Source of the DNA: Paramagnetospirillum marisnigri
Lineage (GTDB): Bacteria; Pseudomonadota; Alphaproteobacteria; Rhodospirillales; Magnetospirillaceae
Direction of reading: 5' to 3'
Assembly: GCF_001650715.1 (NCBI RefSeq)
Contig: NZ_LWQT01000056.1
Coordinates: 1 to 38,779, forward strand
Length of the DNA: 38,779 nt
Both the position numbers and the translations under genes were made by a program. The notes beneath the pieces are model-generated. The model was not told the DNA's origin and ran no database searches. It worked only from the letters and a program-made list of their open reading frames with translations. Below, one piece after another: positions 25,377-33,699 of the stretch. Positions within the stretch are counted from its first letter, which is position 1. Each line of letters begins with the position of its first letter.

Positions 25377-25616
25377 TCAGCCGTGCAGCGAGTGGTAGCG
25401 GGCCATCAGCACGTCCTTGCTTTCCACATCGCCCTGGACGATGCAGTCGGCCGGACAGACCATCTGGCACTGGGGGCTGTCCTCGGCGCCGACGCACTCG
25501 GTGCAGGCACCGGCATTGATCACATAGATCACGTCGCCGGCGGAAATGGCGTTGTTCGGGCACACGGAGACGCAGGCGTCACAGCTGGTGCAATCGTCGT
25601 TAATCTTCAGGGACAT
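25377..25616 (-). CDS. fdx: 2[4Fe-4S] ferredoxin, electron donor to benzoyl-CoA reductase
   Basis: A 79-residue low-potential ferredoxin. Cluster ligands: C9, C12, C15 and C19 in the first motif; C38, C41, C50 and C54 in the second, where the CTECVGAEDSPQC spacing (eight residues between C41 and C50) marks the Allochromatium-type ferredoxins used by benzoyl-CoA reductases. An extra Cys (C58) follows. In Thauera aromatica the same gene ends the bcr cluster and its product carries electrons from the 2-oxoglutarate oxidoreductase to the ring reductase. It is the last gene of the operon, separated from bcrD by 86 bp with a hairpin. The ribosome-binding site is GAGAGG, eight bases upstream. Confidence 0.92.
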   Translation of the reverse strand: MSLKINDDCTSCDACVSVCPNNAISAGDVIYVINAGACTECVGAEDSPQCQMVCPADCIVQGDVESKDVLMARYHSLHG

Positions 25617-25654
25617 GGGATAATCCTCTCTCGTCGCAACCCCATTATGGCCGA

Positions 25655-25690
25655 CCTCCGGCCCCCGCGTTGATCACGGGTGGCCGGAGG
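25655..25690. other. Long imperfect hairpin between bcrD and fdx
   Basis: CCTCCGGCC (25655-25663) pairs with GGCCGGAGG (25682-25690), and inside it CCCG (664-667 of that kb) pairs with CGGG (677-680), giving a 13-bp stem with one bulged base. It sits in the only sizeable gap of the bcrCBAD-fdx operon and has no T-run. A role in transcript processing or setting ferredoxin level is possible. Confidence 0.5.
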
Positions 25691-25702
25691 ATCGGGCGCA
25701 TA

Positions 25703-26542
25703 TTACGCCGCTTGACCCAGGCGGGCCAGCTTTTCATGCCGGAAGGCGCCCCAGATGGCGGCGCCGATGGCACCGGCATAGATGGAGTCCGGATGGCTGG
25801 TAGCCACCAGATTGACCTTCTCCTGCTCGGCCGCCTCGTTGAGCGCCGCCACCAGGCCAGTGTCGAGCGCCAGGCCGCCGGTGACCTGGACCACGCCTTC
25901 CACCGCGCCGATGGACTTCAGCAGCTTGGCGAGACGCACCGCCATGGAGACATGGATGCCCTTCAAGATGTTCGACGCCGAGATGCCGCGCGACACCATG
26001 TTGATGACGTCGGTTTCGGCCAGCACGGCGCAGATGGACGACACCTTCTCGGGGTCGTCGGCCTTCTGCGACAGCGAGCCGATCTCGTCCTGGGCGATGC
26101 CGAGATAGCGGGCGATGTTTTCCAGGAACTGGCCCGAGCCCGAGGCGCACTGGCTGGTCATCTTGTAGGAGACCACCTTGCCCGAGCCGTCGATCTTGAT
26201 GGCGCGGCCGTTCAAGGCCCCGATATCGAGCACCGAGCGGGCTTCCGGATTGAGGAAAAGGGCGCCGCGGCCGTGGGTGGTCATGGAGTAGAAGTGGCCG
26301 GTGGCGAAGGAAAGGTTCTCGGCGTCGCCGGTCGACGCCACATAGGCCACGTCTTCCTTCTTCACCCCCGCCGCCTTGAGCATGTGCTCATAGGCCTCGG
26401 TGGTGAGCTGGAAGGGGTCGCGGTTGCGGATGCGCGACGTTTCCTTGCCCAGCCATTCCTGCTTGTCGCCGTCGATGCGGAACAGCACGGTCTTGATGCA
26501 GCCCGAGCCGATATCGACGCCGGCGGTGATGAGTCCTGACAT
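25703..26542 (-). CDS. bcrD: Benzoyl-CoA reductase subunit D (ATPase subunit)
   Basis: One of the two ASKHA-fold ATP-hydrolysing subunits of class I benzoyl-CoA reductase, which transfers electrons to the BcrBC core with about one ATP per electron. The 279 residues match BcrD of Thauera (about 282). Phosphate-binding motifs are ITAGVDIGSGCIKTVLF and SVLDIGALNGRAI. Cysteines C132 (TSQCASGSG) and C171 (SSICAVLAETD) are positioned to bind the [4Fe-4S] cluster shared with BcrA. AAGG-GAGG lies nine bases before the ATG, and the gene starts 22 bases after bcrA. BcrD/BadG-type is preferred over HgdC by the paired BcrA in the same operon. Confidence 0.93.
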   Translation of the reverse strand: MSGLITAGVDIGSGCIKTVLFRIDGDKQEWLGKETSRIRNRDPFQLTTEAYEHMLKAAGVKKEDVAYVASTGDAENLSFATGHFYSMTTHGRGALFLNPEARSVLDIGALNGRAIKIDGSGKVVSYKMTSQCASGSGQFLENIARYLGIAQDEIGSLSQKADDPEKVSSICAVLAETDVINMVSRGISASNILKGIHVSMAVRLAKLLKSIGAVEGVVQVTGGLALDTGLVAALNEAAEQEKVNLVATSHPDSIYAGAIGAAIWGAFRHEKLARLGQAA

Positions 26543-26564
26543 TGGATGGTTCCTCCCTTCCAGA

Positions 26565-27857
26565 CTAGTTTACCACGGCGCGGACGGCGAAGGTGGCCCC
26601 GCCCAAAGCGCCGGTGTAGATGGAGTCCGGGTTGATGTTGATCTGCACGTCGCCGTAGTTTTCCTTGATCAGCTTGCGCAGCTCGCGCACCGCCGCCTCG
26701 TTCTTGGCGACGCCACCGGTGAAGGTGAACTGATCCTTGACGCCGCCCGCGCGGGACAGGATCGACATGGCGCGCAGGATGATGGCGCGGTGCAGACCGG
26801 CCAGGATGTCTTCGCGCTTCTCGCCCAGGGCCAGACGGTCACGCAGTTCCGCTCCCGCGAACACGGTGCAGGTGGAGTTGATGCGCACCTGCTTGGTCGA
26901 GTTCATGGCCAGCGGACCCAGTTCGTGCAGGCCCATGTTCATCTCGTCGGCGATATAGCCCAGATAGCGGCCGCAACCGGCGGCGCAGCGATCGTTCATC
27001 TGGAAGTTCTCGACGATGCCCTGGCCGTCCACCTGGATGCCCTTGGTGTCCTGGCCGCCGATGTCCAGCACCGTGCGGGTGTCCGGATACATCATATGGG
27101 CGCCCAGGCCGTGGCACAGGATCTCCGAGCGGATATGCTCCTTGGGGAAGGGCAGGCGGACGCGGCCATAGCCGGTGCCGACCACATAGGTCTCCTCCAG
27201 CGGAATGGACAGCGCTTCCTGCACCGGCCGCAGGATGGATGAACCGGTCATGGTGCCCTTTTCCAGGGCGCGCACGAACTTGCCTTCCATGTCGCCCGCC
27301 GGGGGACGGTTCTCCACCTCGATGATGGACTTGTCATAGACGTTGAGGATCAGGTCGAAGCCCAGGCCCGCTTCCTTGCACACCGCCTCGCCGTGGCTCA
27401 TGAACTCGGTGCCCGCCAGATCGCGAAAGAAGTCGGACTTGCGCTTGACGCCCGGCGCGTACTGCTTGGCCGAGCTTTCCCGCAGCCGGGAGAAGGTGCC
27501 TTCCAGCGCCTCAATCACCGCCTTCTCGCGGCCCGCGAAGCGCGGCCCCTTGATATTGGTGATGCAGGTGCGCTCCAGGTCGTCCAACTGCTCCAGGAAC
27601 TGCACGTGGCGGAAGTTGCGCTCCAGATCCGCCAGGATGTCGTCGACCTTGCCCGCCACCTCCGGCACGCCCGACAGGGCGCGGCGGAACAAGGTGAGAC
27701 GGGTGTCGATCAGCGCTTCCTGCTTGGAAACGGCCGCGGCGGTGTCGTAGTTGGAGCGGGAATTGGTGATGCCGCGCCCCATGACCTGCAGGTTCTCGTC
27801 CATGACCACCGCCTTGGTGGTGGTGGAACCCAGATCGATGCCGATGAAACAACGCAT
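26565..27857 (-). CDS. bcrA: Benzoyl-CoA reductase subunit A (ATPase subunit)
   Basis: The larger ATPase subunit of class I benzoyl-CoA reductase. The 430 residues suit BcrA (about 438 in Thauera). Motifs: [14 protein letters not shown] (residues 4-17) and [12 protein letters not shown] (263-274) for ATP; C291 and C295 ([11 protein letters not shown]) and C330 ([12 protein letters not shown]) as candidate cluster ligands between BcrA and BcrD; a long helical insertion (about 60-200) absent from BcrD. The ATG at 27857 has GGGAGG about nine bases upstream and follows bcrB by 14 bp; the frame open further upstream overlaps bcrB and is not used. Confidence 0.94.
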   Translation of the reverse strand: MRCFIGIDLGSTTTKAVVMDENLQVMGRGITNSRSNYDTAAAVSKQEALIDTRLTLFRRALSGVPEVAGKVDDILADLERNFRHVQFLEQLDDLERTCITNIKGPRFAGREKAVIEALEGTFSRLRESSAKQYAPGVKRKSDFFRDLAGTEFMSHGEAVCKEAGLGFDLILNVYDKSIIEVENRPPAGDMEGKFVRALEKGTMTGSSILRPVQEALSIPLEETYVVGTGYGRVRLPFPKEHIRSEILCHGLGAHMMYPDTRTVLDIGGQDTKGIQVDGQGIVENFQMNDRCAAGCGRYLGYIADEMNMGLHELGPLAMNSTKQVRINSTCTVFAGAELRDRLALGEKREDILAGLHRAIILRAMSILSRAGGVKDQFTFTGGVAKNEAAVRELRKLIKENYGDVQININPDSIYTGALGGATFAVRAVVN

Positions 27858-27871
27858 ATCGTGTGCCTCCC

Positions 27872-29170
27872 TTACGCCGCGCTCTTGGCGGAACCGCCGC
27901 CGCGACGCTTCTGCTCGATCATCTGGAAATAGCTTTCCAGGCGGTTTTTGACGTTGGCCGCCGAGAAGTAGCGCGGATCGACCAGATCGGTTTCGATGAA
28001 GGCGCCCGGCTTGCCGGTGCGGCGCTCCACTTCCTTCATGATCATCAGCTGACCGGCCGAGAAGCTGTTGCAGCTCTTGATGGAGTTGATCAGCAGGCCG
28101 TCGGCCTCGTACTCGTTGACATAGTCGGCCAGCAGGTCGACGCGGGTCGGCAGGTTGCGGTTGGTGTAGCAACCCAGGCAGTAGTCGGCCAGGGACTCCA
28201 GCGGGTTGGCGGGGTCGTGGCGGAAGCCCTTGTCATAGAGGCCGCCGACCTTGGTGTAGGAGGAGGCGACGACGATGGCGCCCTCATCATAGAACATCTT
28301 CCAGAATTCGCGGAAGTTGGTCCAGTTGGGCGGGCCTTCGACGACCAGGCGATACTTCTGGTCGTTGAAATAGGTGCCCTCGGGGGTCAGCGGGCCCTGG
28401 TGGTTGTCGATGCGCGACTGCACTTCCTTGCGCAGCATCTCGTAATAGGTCACCGCGTCCTCGGTGCCGCGGAAGGCGGTGAAGATCGGGCCGATATAGT
28501 AGACGCCGCCGAAATAGGCATCGATGGGCGAGGGCTTCTTCTTGCCCTGCTCCAGGCACCACACCAGGTTGTCCTCGGCCTTGGCCGAGGCGGCCAGGTA
28601 CTGGCGCAGGCGGTCGATGTCGAACTTGACGCCCGAGACCTGCTCCAGGCCGGGGATCACCACTTCCTTCAGCTGCTTGACGATGTAGTCGCGCATGTTC
28701 TGGGTGGAATGGCCGTCGCCCTCGTAGGGGACGTGCAGCATCAGGGTCGGGCACTTGTACTCTTCACGCAGCAGCTCGAACCACTTCATGAAGGTGTAGC
28801 AGCCGGTATAGCTGAGCATCAGCACGTCCGGATTGGGATAGGGCTTGCCATTGGGGGCGATGTTGCCCTTGGACATCTGGCCGATATCGGCCTTCACATA
28901 GGTGCAGACGTCTTCCGAATGGCCCGACTTCTCGGCTTCCATGATGTAGCCGCCCGAGGCCTTGCGCATGCCGGCCTGGATGGCGTTGATCTCGGGCAGG
29001 TTGTTGACGATGTCGAAGCACATCAGCAACTCGTTCAGATTGCCCGGAACGAAGGTGGAGGAGACTTTGCGGCCGGTTTCATGCTTGGACGTGATCGCCT
29101 CGTAGTTACGGGCAATCATCGCCTTTTGCATGTCCATGGACGGCTCTTTGACGGCTTCAGGCTTGCTCAT
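27872..29170 (-). CDS. bcrB: Benzoyl-CoA reductase subunit B
   Basis: With BcrC it forms the ring-reducing core holding [4Fe-4S] clusters and the benzoyl-CoA site; it belongs to the 2-hydroxyacyl-CoA dehydratase alpha/beta (HgdA/B, FldBC) superfamily. The 432 residues show the family start ([38 protein letters not shown]), [16 protein letters not shown] and [17 protein letters not shown], whose cysteines may ligate clusters, then [22 protein letters not shown]. Translation from ATG 29170; bcrC ends four bases before it. Confidence 0.93.
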   Translation of the reverse strand: MSKPEAVKEPSMDMQKAMIARNYEAITSKHETGRKVSSTFVPGNLNELLMCFDIVNNLPEINAIQAGMRKASGGYIMEAEKSGHSEDVCTYVKADIGQMSKGNIAPNGKPYPNPDVLMLSYTGCYTFMKWFELLREEYKCPTLMLHVPYEGDGHSTQNMRDYIVKQLKEVVIPGLEQVSGVKFDIDRLRQYLAASAKAEDNLVWCLEQGKKKPSPIDAYFGGVYYIGPIFTAFRGTEDAVTYYEMLRKEVQSRIDNHQGPLTPEGTYFNDQKYRLVVEGPPNWTNFREFWKMFYDEGAIVVASSYTKVGGLYDKGFRHDPANPLESLADYCLGCYTNRNLPTRVDLLADYVNEYEADGLLINSIKSCNSFSAGQLMIMKEVERRTGKPGAFIETDLVDPRYFSAANVKNRLESYFQMIEQKRRGGGSAKSAA

Positions 29171-29174
29171 GATC

Positions 29175-30350
29175 TCAGCTCCACAGCTTGATGGAATCGG
29201 CGAAGGTGCCAGCCTGCTCGCGGATCGGCTGCATCTGGCCAGAGTTCTCGGCGTATTTGAACGCGATATAGGGAATGCCCTCGGCGGACAGCTTGCCGCA
29301 GATCATGGGACGGTCCAGCAGGGCCGGATCGCAGAACGACGGCGTGGCGTAGATGACGCCCTCGGCGCCGCAGGCCTTGACCTGGGCCACGTGGTACTCG
29401 CCCTTGACCTTGCCGTCGGGGACGTATTTGCACGAGGTCTCCACCGAATTCTCGATATAGGTATTGGACAGCGCCGCCAGGGGATCGCCGTCGGTGGGGA
29501 CGTCGACCATCAGGAAGCGGTTGTTCAGGGCATAGTCGTCCTCGACCACGTAGCAGCCCGCCATCTCGATGGACTTGATTAGGTTCAGCGGCGGCTGCTC
29601 GCAGAACGAGCCGTAGATGGCGATGCGGACGTTGTCGCGCTTGGGCCGGTCCTCGGCCTTGGCGGCGGCGAGGTAGTCCAGGAGCATCTGGTTGTGCTCG
29701 GCCACATCCATCATCAGGCCTGCGCGCATCAGCAGATAGACCTCGGAGGTCGGGGCCTTCCAGGGCTCCTTGGCGCGGAAGGCGTAGACCTCGCGCACCA
29801 GGCGGCGGTTCTCGTTATAGAGCCGGATCGAGGCCTTGATGTCCTCGTCGGTGATCTTGCGACCGGTGAGGTTCTCCAGGCCCTCCTTCAGCTCCTTCAG
29901 CTCCTGCTCGTAGTAGGTGCCGCCGATGCTGGGGATGTAGTTCTGGGGTGTGTCGAAGAACTTCGACCACACATTGGGGAAGGTCAGCTTCCACATGCCC
30001 GACAGATTGCGGATCACGTCGCAGACGAAGGGGAAGATCATGCCGTCGACGAAGTCGAGGCGGCCGGTGACGCCCAGTTCGATGGTCGAGCGCGGAATAC
30101 GGCAGATATAGCTCTGATAGTAGGCGTCGCCGTGGATGACTTCCATCTGGTCGCCGCCGCCGAAAATGCCCAGCGGCAGGCAGCCCGCCGCGTGGATCAT
30201 CTCGAGCGGCGAGTAGACCGGCAGGAAGCCGATGACCTTGCGGCCGGGCTTGGCAGCCTTCCACTTGCGGGCATAATTGAACTGCAGGTCCTCGAACATC
30301 TCCTGGCAGACGGCCACGATGTCGGCGACGGTCTTATTCTTTCCAGACAT
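29175..30350 (-). CDS. bcrC: Benzoyl-CoA reductase subunit C
   Basis: Second core subunit of the ring reductase. The 391 residues match Thauera BcrC (about 388). Family features: VIGFLPVYSPLEMIHAAGCLPLGIFGGG near 40-70, MIFPFVCDVIRNLSGMWKL, AIYGSFCEQPPLNLIKSIEMAG and YATPSFCDPALLDRPM; the conserved cysteines are candidate cluster ligands. ATG 30350 is preceded by GGGAGG ten bases upstream; a TTG in frame at 30368 overlaps the dch stop and is less likely. It follows dch by two bases. Confidence 0.94.
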   Translation of the reverse strand: MSGKNKTVADIVAVCQEMFEDLQFNYARKWKAAKPGRKVIGFLPVYSPLEMIHAAGCLPLGIFGGGDQMEVIHGDAYYQSYICRIPRSTIELGVTGRLDFVDGMIFPFVCDVIRNLSGMWKLTFPNVWSKFFDTPQNYIPSIGGTYYEQELKELKEGLENLTGRKITDEDIKASIRLYNENRRLVREVYAFRAKEPWKAPTSEVYLLMRAGLMMDVAEHNQMLLDYLAAAKAEDRPKRDNVRIAIYGSFCEQPPLNLIKSIEMAGCYVVEDDYALNNRFLMVDVPTDGDPLAALSNTYIENSVETSCKYVPDGKVKGEYHVAQVKACGAEGVIYATPSFCDPALLDRPMICGKLSAEGIPYIAFKYAENSGQMQPIREQAGTFADSIKLWS

Positions 30351-30352
30351 CT

Positions 30353-31123
30353 CTATCGGTCCTCCCAAAGTGCCGCTCTCTTTTCGACGAAAGCGTTAAG
30401 TCCCTCGACAGCGTCGTGGGTGGCCATCAGGCCGTTGAGATACAGGTCTTCCACGGCGGCGATCTTGGCCTTGACCCGCTCGTTGAAGCCGAGACGGGCG
30501 GCCTTGACCGCGAAGCGGAGCGACGAGGCGGAATGCTTGGCGGCGCCGGCGTCGAACCAGGCCAGGGCGGCGGCTTCCGGCTCGTCGGCCACCGCGTTGG
30601 CGAGGCCAAGGCGGACGGCTTCCTCGCCGGTGACGGATCGGCCGGAATACAGCAGATCCTCGGCCACCACCTGGGGCACCCGTTCGGTCAGCAGGCACGA
30701 GGCCGCCGGGGCGAACACGCCGAGCACGATCTCGGGCTGGCCCAGCTTGGCGTCGGGGGTGACGAACATCATGTGTCCGGCCATGGCCACTTCCAGGCCG
30801 CCGCCGAGGCACTGGCCCCGCACGGAGACCAGGATCGGCACCGGATACTCCACCATGGCGATGACCAGGGCATGCAGCCCCTTCAGCATGGCGGCGCACT
30901 GGTCGGGCATGTGCTCGGCCACCGAGGCGCCGAAGCTGAAATGCGGCCCCTCGTGGTCGATCAGCACCGCCTTGACGTGGGGATCGCTGCTGCCCTCGGC
31001 CAGGGCCTTGGACAGCGCCGCGATCATCTCGGCATCGACGATATTGGCCTTGGGACGCGAGAGGCGCAGCCGAAGCAGCTTGCCGTCGCGGTCCCGCCAA
31101 ACCTTGAGAGCGGAATCGGCCAT
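30353..31123 (-). CDS. dch: Cyclohexa-1,5-diene-1-carbonyl-CoA hydratase
   Basis: Adds water to the dienoyl-CoA made by benzoyl-CoA reductase, giving 6-hydroxycyclohex-1-ene-1-carbonyl-CoA. The 256-residue crotonase-fold protein has LRLSRPKANIVDAEMI at the start, the oxyanion-hole segments HFSFGASVAEHMP and SVRGQCLGGGLEVAMAGH, and LGQPEIVLGVFAP; the last portion differs from generic enoyl-CoA hydratases as expected for Dch. Assignment to this reaction rests mostly on operon position between oah and bcrC. It begins three bases after the oah stop. Confidence 0.9.
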   Translation of the reverse strand: MADSALKVWRDRDGKLLRLRLSRPKANIVDAEMIAALSKALAEGSSDPHVKAVLIDHEGPHFSFGASVAEHMPDQCAAMLKGLHALVIAMVEYPVPILVSVRGQCLGGGLEVAMAGHMMFVTPDAKLGQPEIVLGVFAPAASCLLTERVPQVVAEDLLYSGRSVTGEEAVRLGLANAVADEPEAAALAWFDAGAAKHSASSLRFAVKAARLGFNERVKAKIAAVEDLYLNGLMATHDAVEGLNAFVEKRAALWEDR

Positions 31124-31126
31124 GGA

Positions 31127-32260
31127 TCAGTGCCCCGCCTTGGGGATCAGCGACTCGATCAGCTCGGCCGTCCAGGGCGCGCCCTTGGCCAGGGCCTGAC
31201 GCAGGGCCACGAAGTCGATCTCGCGCTCGTCCTTCGGCCCCTCGTTGAAGGCGCGGAAGCCGGTGCGGGCCTCGGTCATCATGTTGAGGCCGAGCCAGTC
31301 GCGGCTGTTTTCCTTGTTGGCGTTCCAGGCGTTCAGCTTGGGCTTGCGCAATTCCTGGATGGTCTTGGTGAAGCAGTCGGGGAAGGTGTGCAGGATCTTG
31401 GCGCAGATTTCCTCGACCTTGGCGTCCAGCAGCGACAGGTCGATGGTGCCGCGCTTGAGCAGCTCCTTGCCCGCAGCCAGCTCGGCGCCGGTCTTGGACT
31501 CGCCGTGGATGATGCGGCCGAACTCGTCCAGATAGCGGTCGGTGATGACCAGCGGATTGGGGACGAACTTGCCGTCCACCTTCAGCGCCGGGACGATGTC
31601 CATGATGATGCCGGTGCGGTAGGCCTTGTGGGCCGACCAGGGCTCGCACAGGGAGCCGGACACCATGGCCTGCTCACAGCCGATCATGACGGGGAGGAAG
31701 TCGGTGGCGCCGCCGATGGGGGCCGAACCGTGCTTCGGCCCGGCCTGGCCGAACTTGGCCAGGTCCTGGGCCACCGAGAAGTCGGCGGCCATGCCGATTT
31801 CCTGGCCGCCGCCGATGCGCATGCCGTTGACGCGGCAGATCACCGGCTTGTCGCAGCCCAGGATCGCCGACACCATGTCGTTGAACAGGCGCATGTACTG
31901 CCGGTATTCCTGGGGATTACCGGCATAGTACTCGGCGTATTCCTTGGTGTTGCCGCCGGTGCAGAACGCCTTGTCGCCCGCGCCGGTGAACACCACCGAG
32001 GACACGTCGCGGGCGTTGGAGGCGTCGCGGAACGCCATGATCACGCCCTTCACCATGTCGGTGGTGTAGGAATTGTACTGCTTCTGGTTGTCCAGCGTGA
32101 TCCAGGCATTGTAGAGGCCCTCGGCCACGCTGCCATCGGCACGCTTGGCGGGGCGCTTCTCGTAGATCACGCCGGGCACGACTTCGGTCCTGACCAGATT
32201 GTGGTCGTTGAGGTGCTTGGGTGCCGTCCGATCGACGATGGCGGCGGTTTCGTTCTTCAT
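31127..32260 (-). CDS. oah: 6-oxocyclohex-1-ene-1-carbonyl-CoA hydrolase (ring opening)
   Basis: Adds two waters to the cyclic oxo-enoyl-CoA and opens the ring to 3-hydroxypimelyl-CoA. The 377 residues fit the unusually long crotonase-family Oah (about 377). An N-terminal stretch (NLVRTEVVPGVIYEKRPAKRADG) precedes the crotonase core: VVFTGAGDKAFCTGGNTKEYAEYY, CRVNGMRIGGGQEIGMAADFSVA and FGQAGPKHGSAPIGGATDFLP, followed by a long helical C-terminus. ATG 32260 has GGGAG ten bases before it. The gene sits 32 bases after had. Confidence 0.93.
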   Translation of the reverse strand: MKNETAAIVDRTAPKHLNDHNLVRTEVVPGVIYEKRPAKRADGSVAEGLYNAWITLDNQKQYNSYTTDMVKGVIMAFRDASNARDVSSVVFTGAGDKAFCTGGNTKEYAEYYAGNPQEYRQYMRLFNDMVSAILGCDKPVICRVNGMRIGGGQEIGMAADFSVAQDLAKFGQAGPKHGSAPIGGATDFLPVMIGCEQAMVSGSLCEPWSAHKAYRTGIIMDIVPALKVDGKFVPNPLVITDRYLDEFGRIIHGESKTGAELAAGKELLKRGTIDLSLLDAKVEEICAKILHTFPDCFTKTIQELRKPKLNAWNANKENSRDWLGLNMMTEARTGFRAFNEGPKDEREIDFVALRQALAKGAPWTAELIESLIPKAGH

Positions 32261-32292
32261 GACGTCGGTTCTCCCACTCTCCGATTGATCTT

Positions 32293-33369
32293 TTAGGAAC
32301 CCGGGCGCAGCACGGCGCGGCGGGTCAGCTTGTGGTCGTGCACGGCGGCGAAGGTCTCGTTGATGGAGTCCAGCGGGCGGCATTCGACGAAGTTCTTGAC
32401 GTCGACCTTGCCCGACAGCACCAGATCCAGGGCGCCGGGATACAGGGCCGGGTCGCAGCCCCAGTTGCCCAGCGCGCGGGCGTGGAAGGCCATCAGGTTG
32501 GACAGGCGGAACTCGGCCTTGTTCATGGTGTAGCCCACCACGCAGATGGTGCAGCCATGCACCATCAGATCGAAGGCGGTCTGCTGGCCGGGCACCGAGC
32601 CCGAGCATTCCATGATCACCCATTCGGTGGCGCGCAGGCCCTTGGACTTGGCGAAGCCGCCGATTTCCTTCTTGAGGTCGCGGGTGGAGGCGAAATCCTT
32701 GGGATTGAGGCCGAGTGTGGCGCCCGAGGCCTTGACCGCTTTCAGCTTGGCCGGGTCGATGTCCAGCGCCACCACGGTGGCACCCATGGCCGAGGCCACC
32801 TGCACCGAATAGCCGCCGACGCCGCCACAGCCAATGACGATCACCAGATCGCCCTCGCCGATGCCCGCCTGCACGGCGGCCTGATAGGGGGTGGTCAGCG
32901 CGTCGGCCACCACCGAGACCTCGGCCAGGTCCAGGCCCGCCGCCTTCAGCTTGGCCTCGTCCACCAGGCACAGACCCTTGGACGGCACCTTGACATGGGT
33001 GGCGAAGCCGCCCTGGAGGTCGTTGCCCGGCATTTTCTGGTTGCGGCAGATGGTGCCCTTGCCGCGCTTGCACAGGTCGCATTCGCCGCAGGGGATGACG
33101 GCGGGAATGATCACCGCCTTGCCGATCCAGGACTCCGCGCCCGCTCCGGCGGCGGCGACCCGGCCGCTGATCTCGTGGCCCAACGCCAGGGGAAGGGCAT
33201 GATTGGTCCGCACACCATTATAGTAATAGTCCATATCGGTGTGGCAGACGCCGCATCCGGCAATGGCCACCAGCACTTCGCCCGGTTCCAGGCCGCCGAT
33301 ATCCATCGGCTCCTTCACCATGGGCTGGCCAACTCCGGTCATCATCCAGCGATACGGCTCGGTGCTCAT
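32293..33369 (-). CDS. had: 6-hydroxycyclohex-1-ene-1-carbonyl-CoA dehydrogenase
   Basis: Oxidises the hydroxyenoyl-CoA with NAD+. A 358-residue zinc alcohol dehydrogenase. Catalytic zinc ligands are C42 in GCGVCHTD and H65-E66 in LGHE; the structural zinc knuckle is [15 protein letters not shown]. The NAD-binding loop is [15 protein letters not shown] followed by an aspartate at the end of VVALDIDP, which favours NAD+. First gene of the minus-strand benzoyl-CoA operon; its promoter must lie in the 330-bp gap to korA. The specific reaction comes from context with oah and dch. Confidence 0.92.
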   Translation of the reverse strand: MSTEPYRWMMTGVGQPMVKEPMDIGGLEPGEVLVAIAGCGVCHTDMDYYYNGVRTNHALPLALGHEISGRVAAAGAGAESWIGKAVIIPAVIPCGECDLCKRGKGTICRNQKMPGNDLQGGFATHVKVPSKGLCLVDEAKLKAAGLDLAEVSVVADALTTPYQAAVQAGIGEGDLVIVIGCGGVGGYSVQVASAMGATVVALDIDPAKLKAVKASGATLGLNPKDFASTRDLKKEIGGFAKSKGLRATEWVIMECSGSVPGQQTAFDLMVHGCTICVVGYTMNKAEFRLSNLMAFHARALGNWGCDPALYPGALDLVLSGKVDVKNFVECRPLDSINETFAAVHDHKLTRRAVLRPGS

Positions 33370-33699
33370 GCGTTTCCCTCTCCAGTGTGAAGGCCTCCGT
33401 CGGTACCGCCTTGGTCGGCGGATCGCGGGAGCCGTATTATTGGGTAAATGCGTACCACAATACCGATTTAGTCGTCAAGCTGCCTTGTGGGCTTGTAGTC
33501 CGACCCAAAGGGGTGGTATGCACCTAGTCCGAACACGTTCGGTAAAATCGGTCCGCCAATTACGATTTGCCCGAGTGTTGCGTGGGGGTTTCGATCCGAC
33601 GGCGATGTCGGAGCGAAGGCGCCACGTCCAGGCAAACCATGAACCGTGGCCAGGCTTCCCATGACGACCGGTCGGGGGCCTTTCGGGGGAAAGAGAATT
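33370..33699. promoter_or_regulatory. Divergent control region had-operon / korAB
   Basis: The 330-bp region holds promoters for both halves of the benzoyl-CoA module and no gene. For korA a TAAAAT -10-like hexamer is at 33543-33548, directly after a palindrome (33529-33542), with no good -35, suggesting an activated or repressed promoter. For had, AATAAT (complement of 33436-33441) is a -10 candidate and TTGACG (complement of 33473-33478) a -35 candidate, but they are not correctly spaced with each other. TAGTCCGA occurs twice in direct orientation (33496-33503 and 33525-33532). GGGGGAAAGAGA precedes the korA ATG. Confidence 0.5.
33529..33542. promoter_or_regulatory. Palindromic operator candidate CCGAAC-N2-GTTCGG
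   Basis: CCGAACACGTTCGG is a perfect 6-2-6 inverted repeat. It abuts the TAAAAT hexamer ahead of korA, the classical position for a repressor covering the spacer. A longer palindrome with similar CGAAC/GTTCG ends occurs before the RidA gene (36869-36892). The protein that binds is unknown; no regulator gene of this pathway is in the window. Confidence 0.45.

Noticed and set aside
26565-28172. Upstream extension of bcrA by 105 codons
   Set aside because: The extension overlaps bcrB; a strong GGGAGG and ATG at 27857 give the family-typical N-terminus.
33440-33465. Sigma-54-like element before had (GTGGTACGCATTTACC on the minus strand)
   Set aside because: The -24 half is similar but the -12 GC is absent, so it does not meet the consensus.
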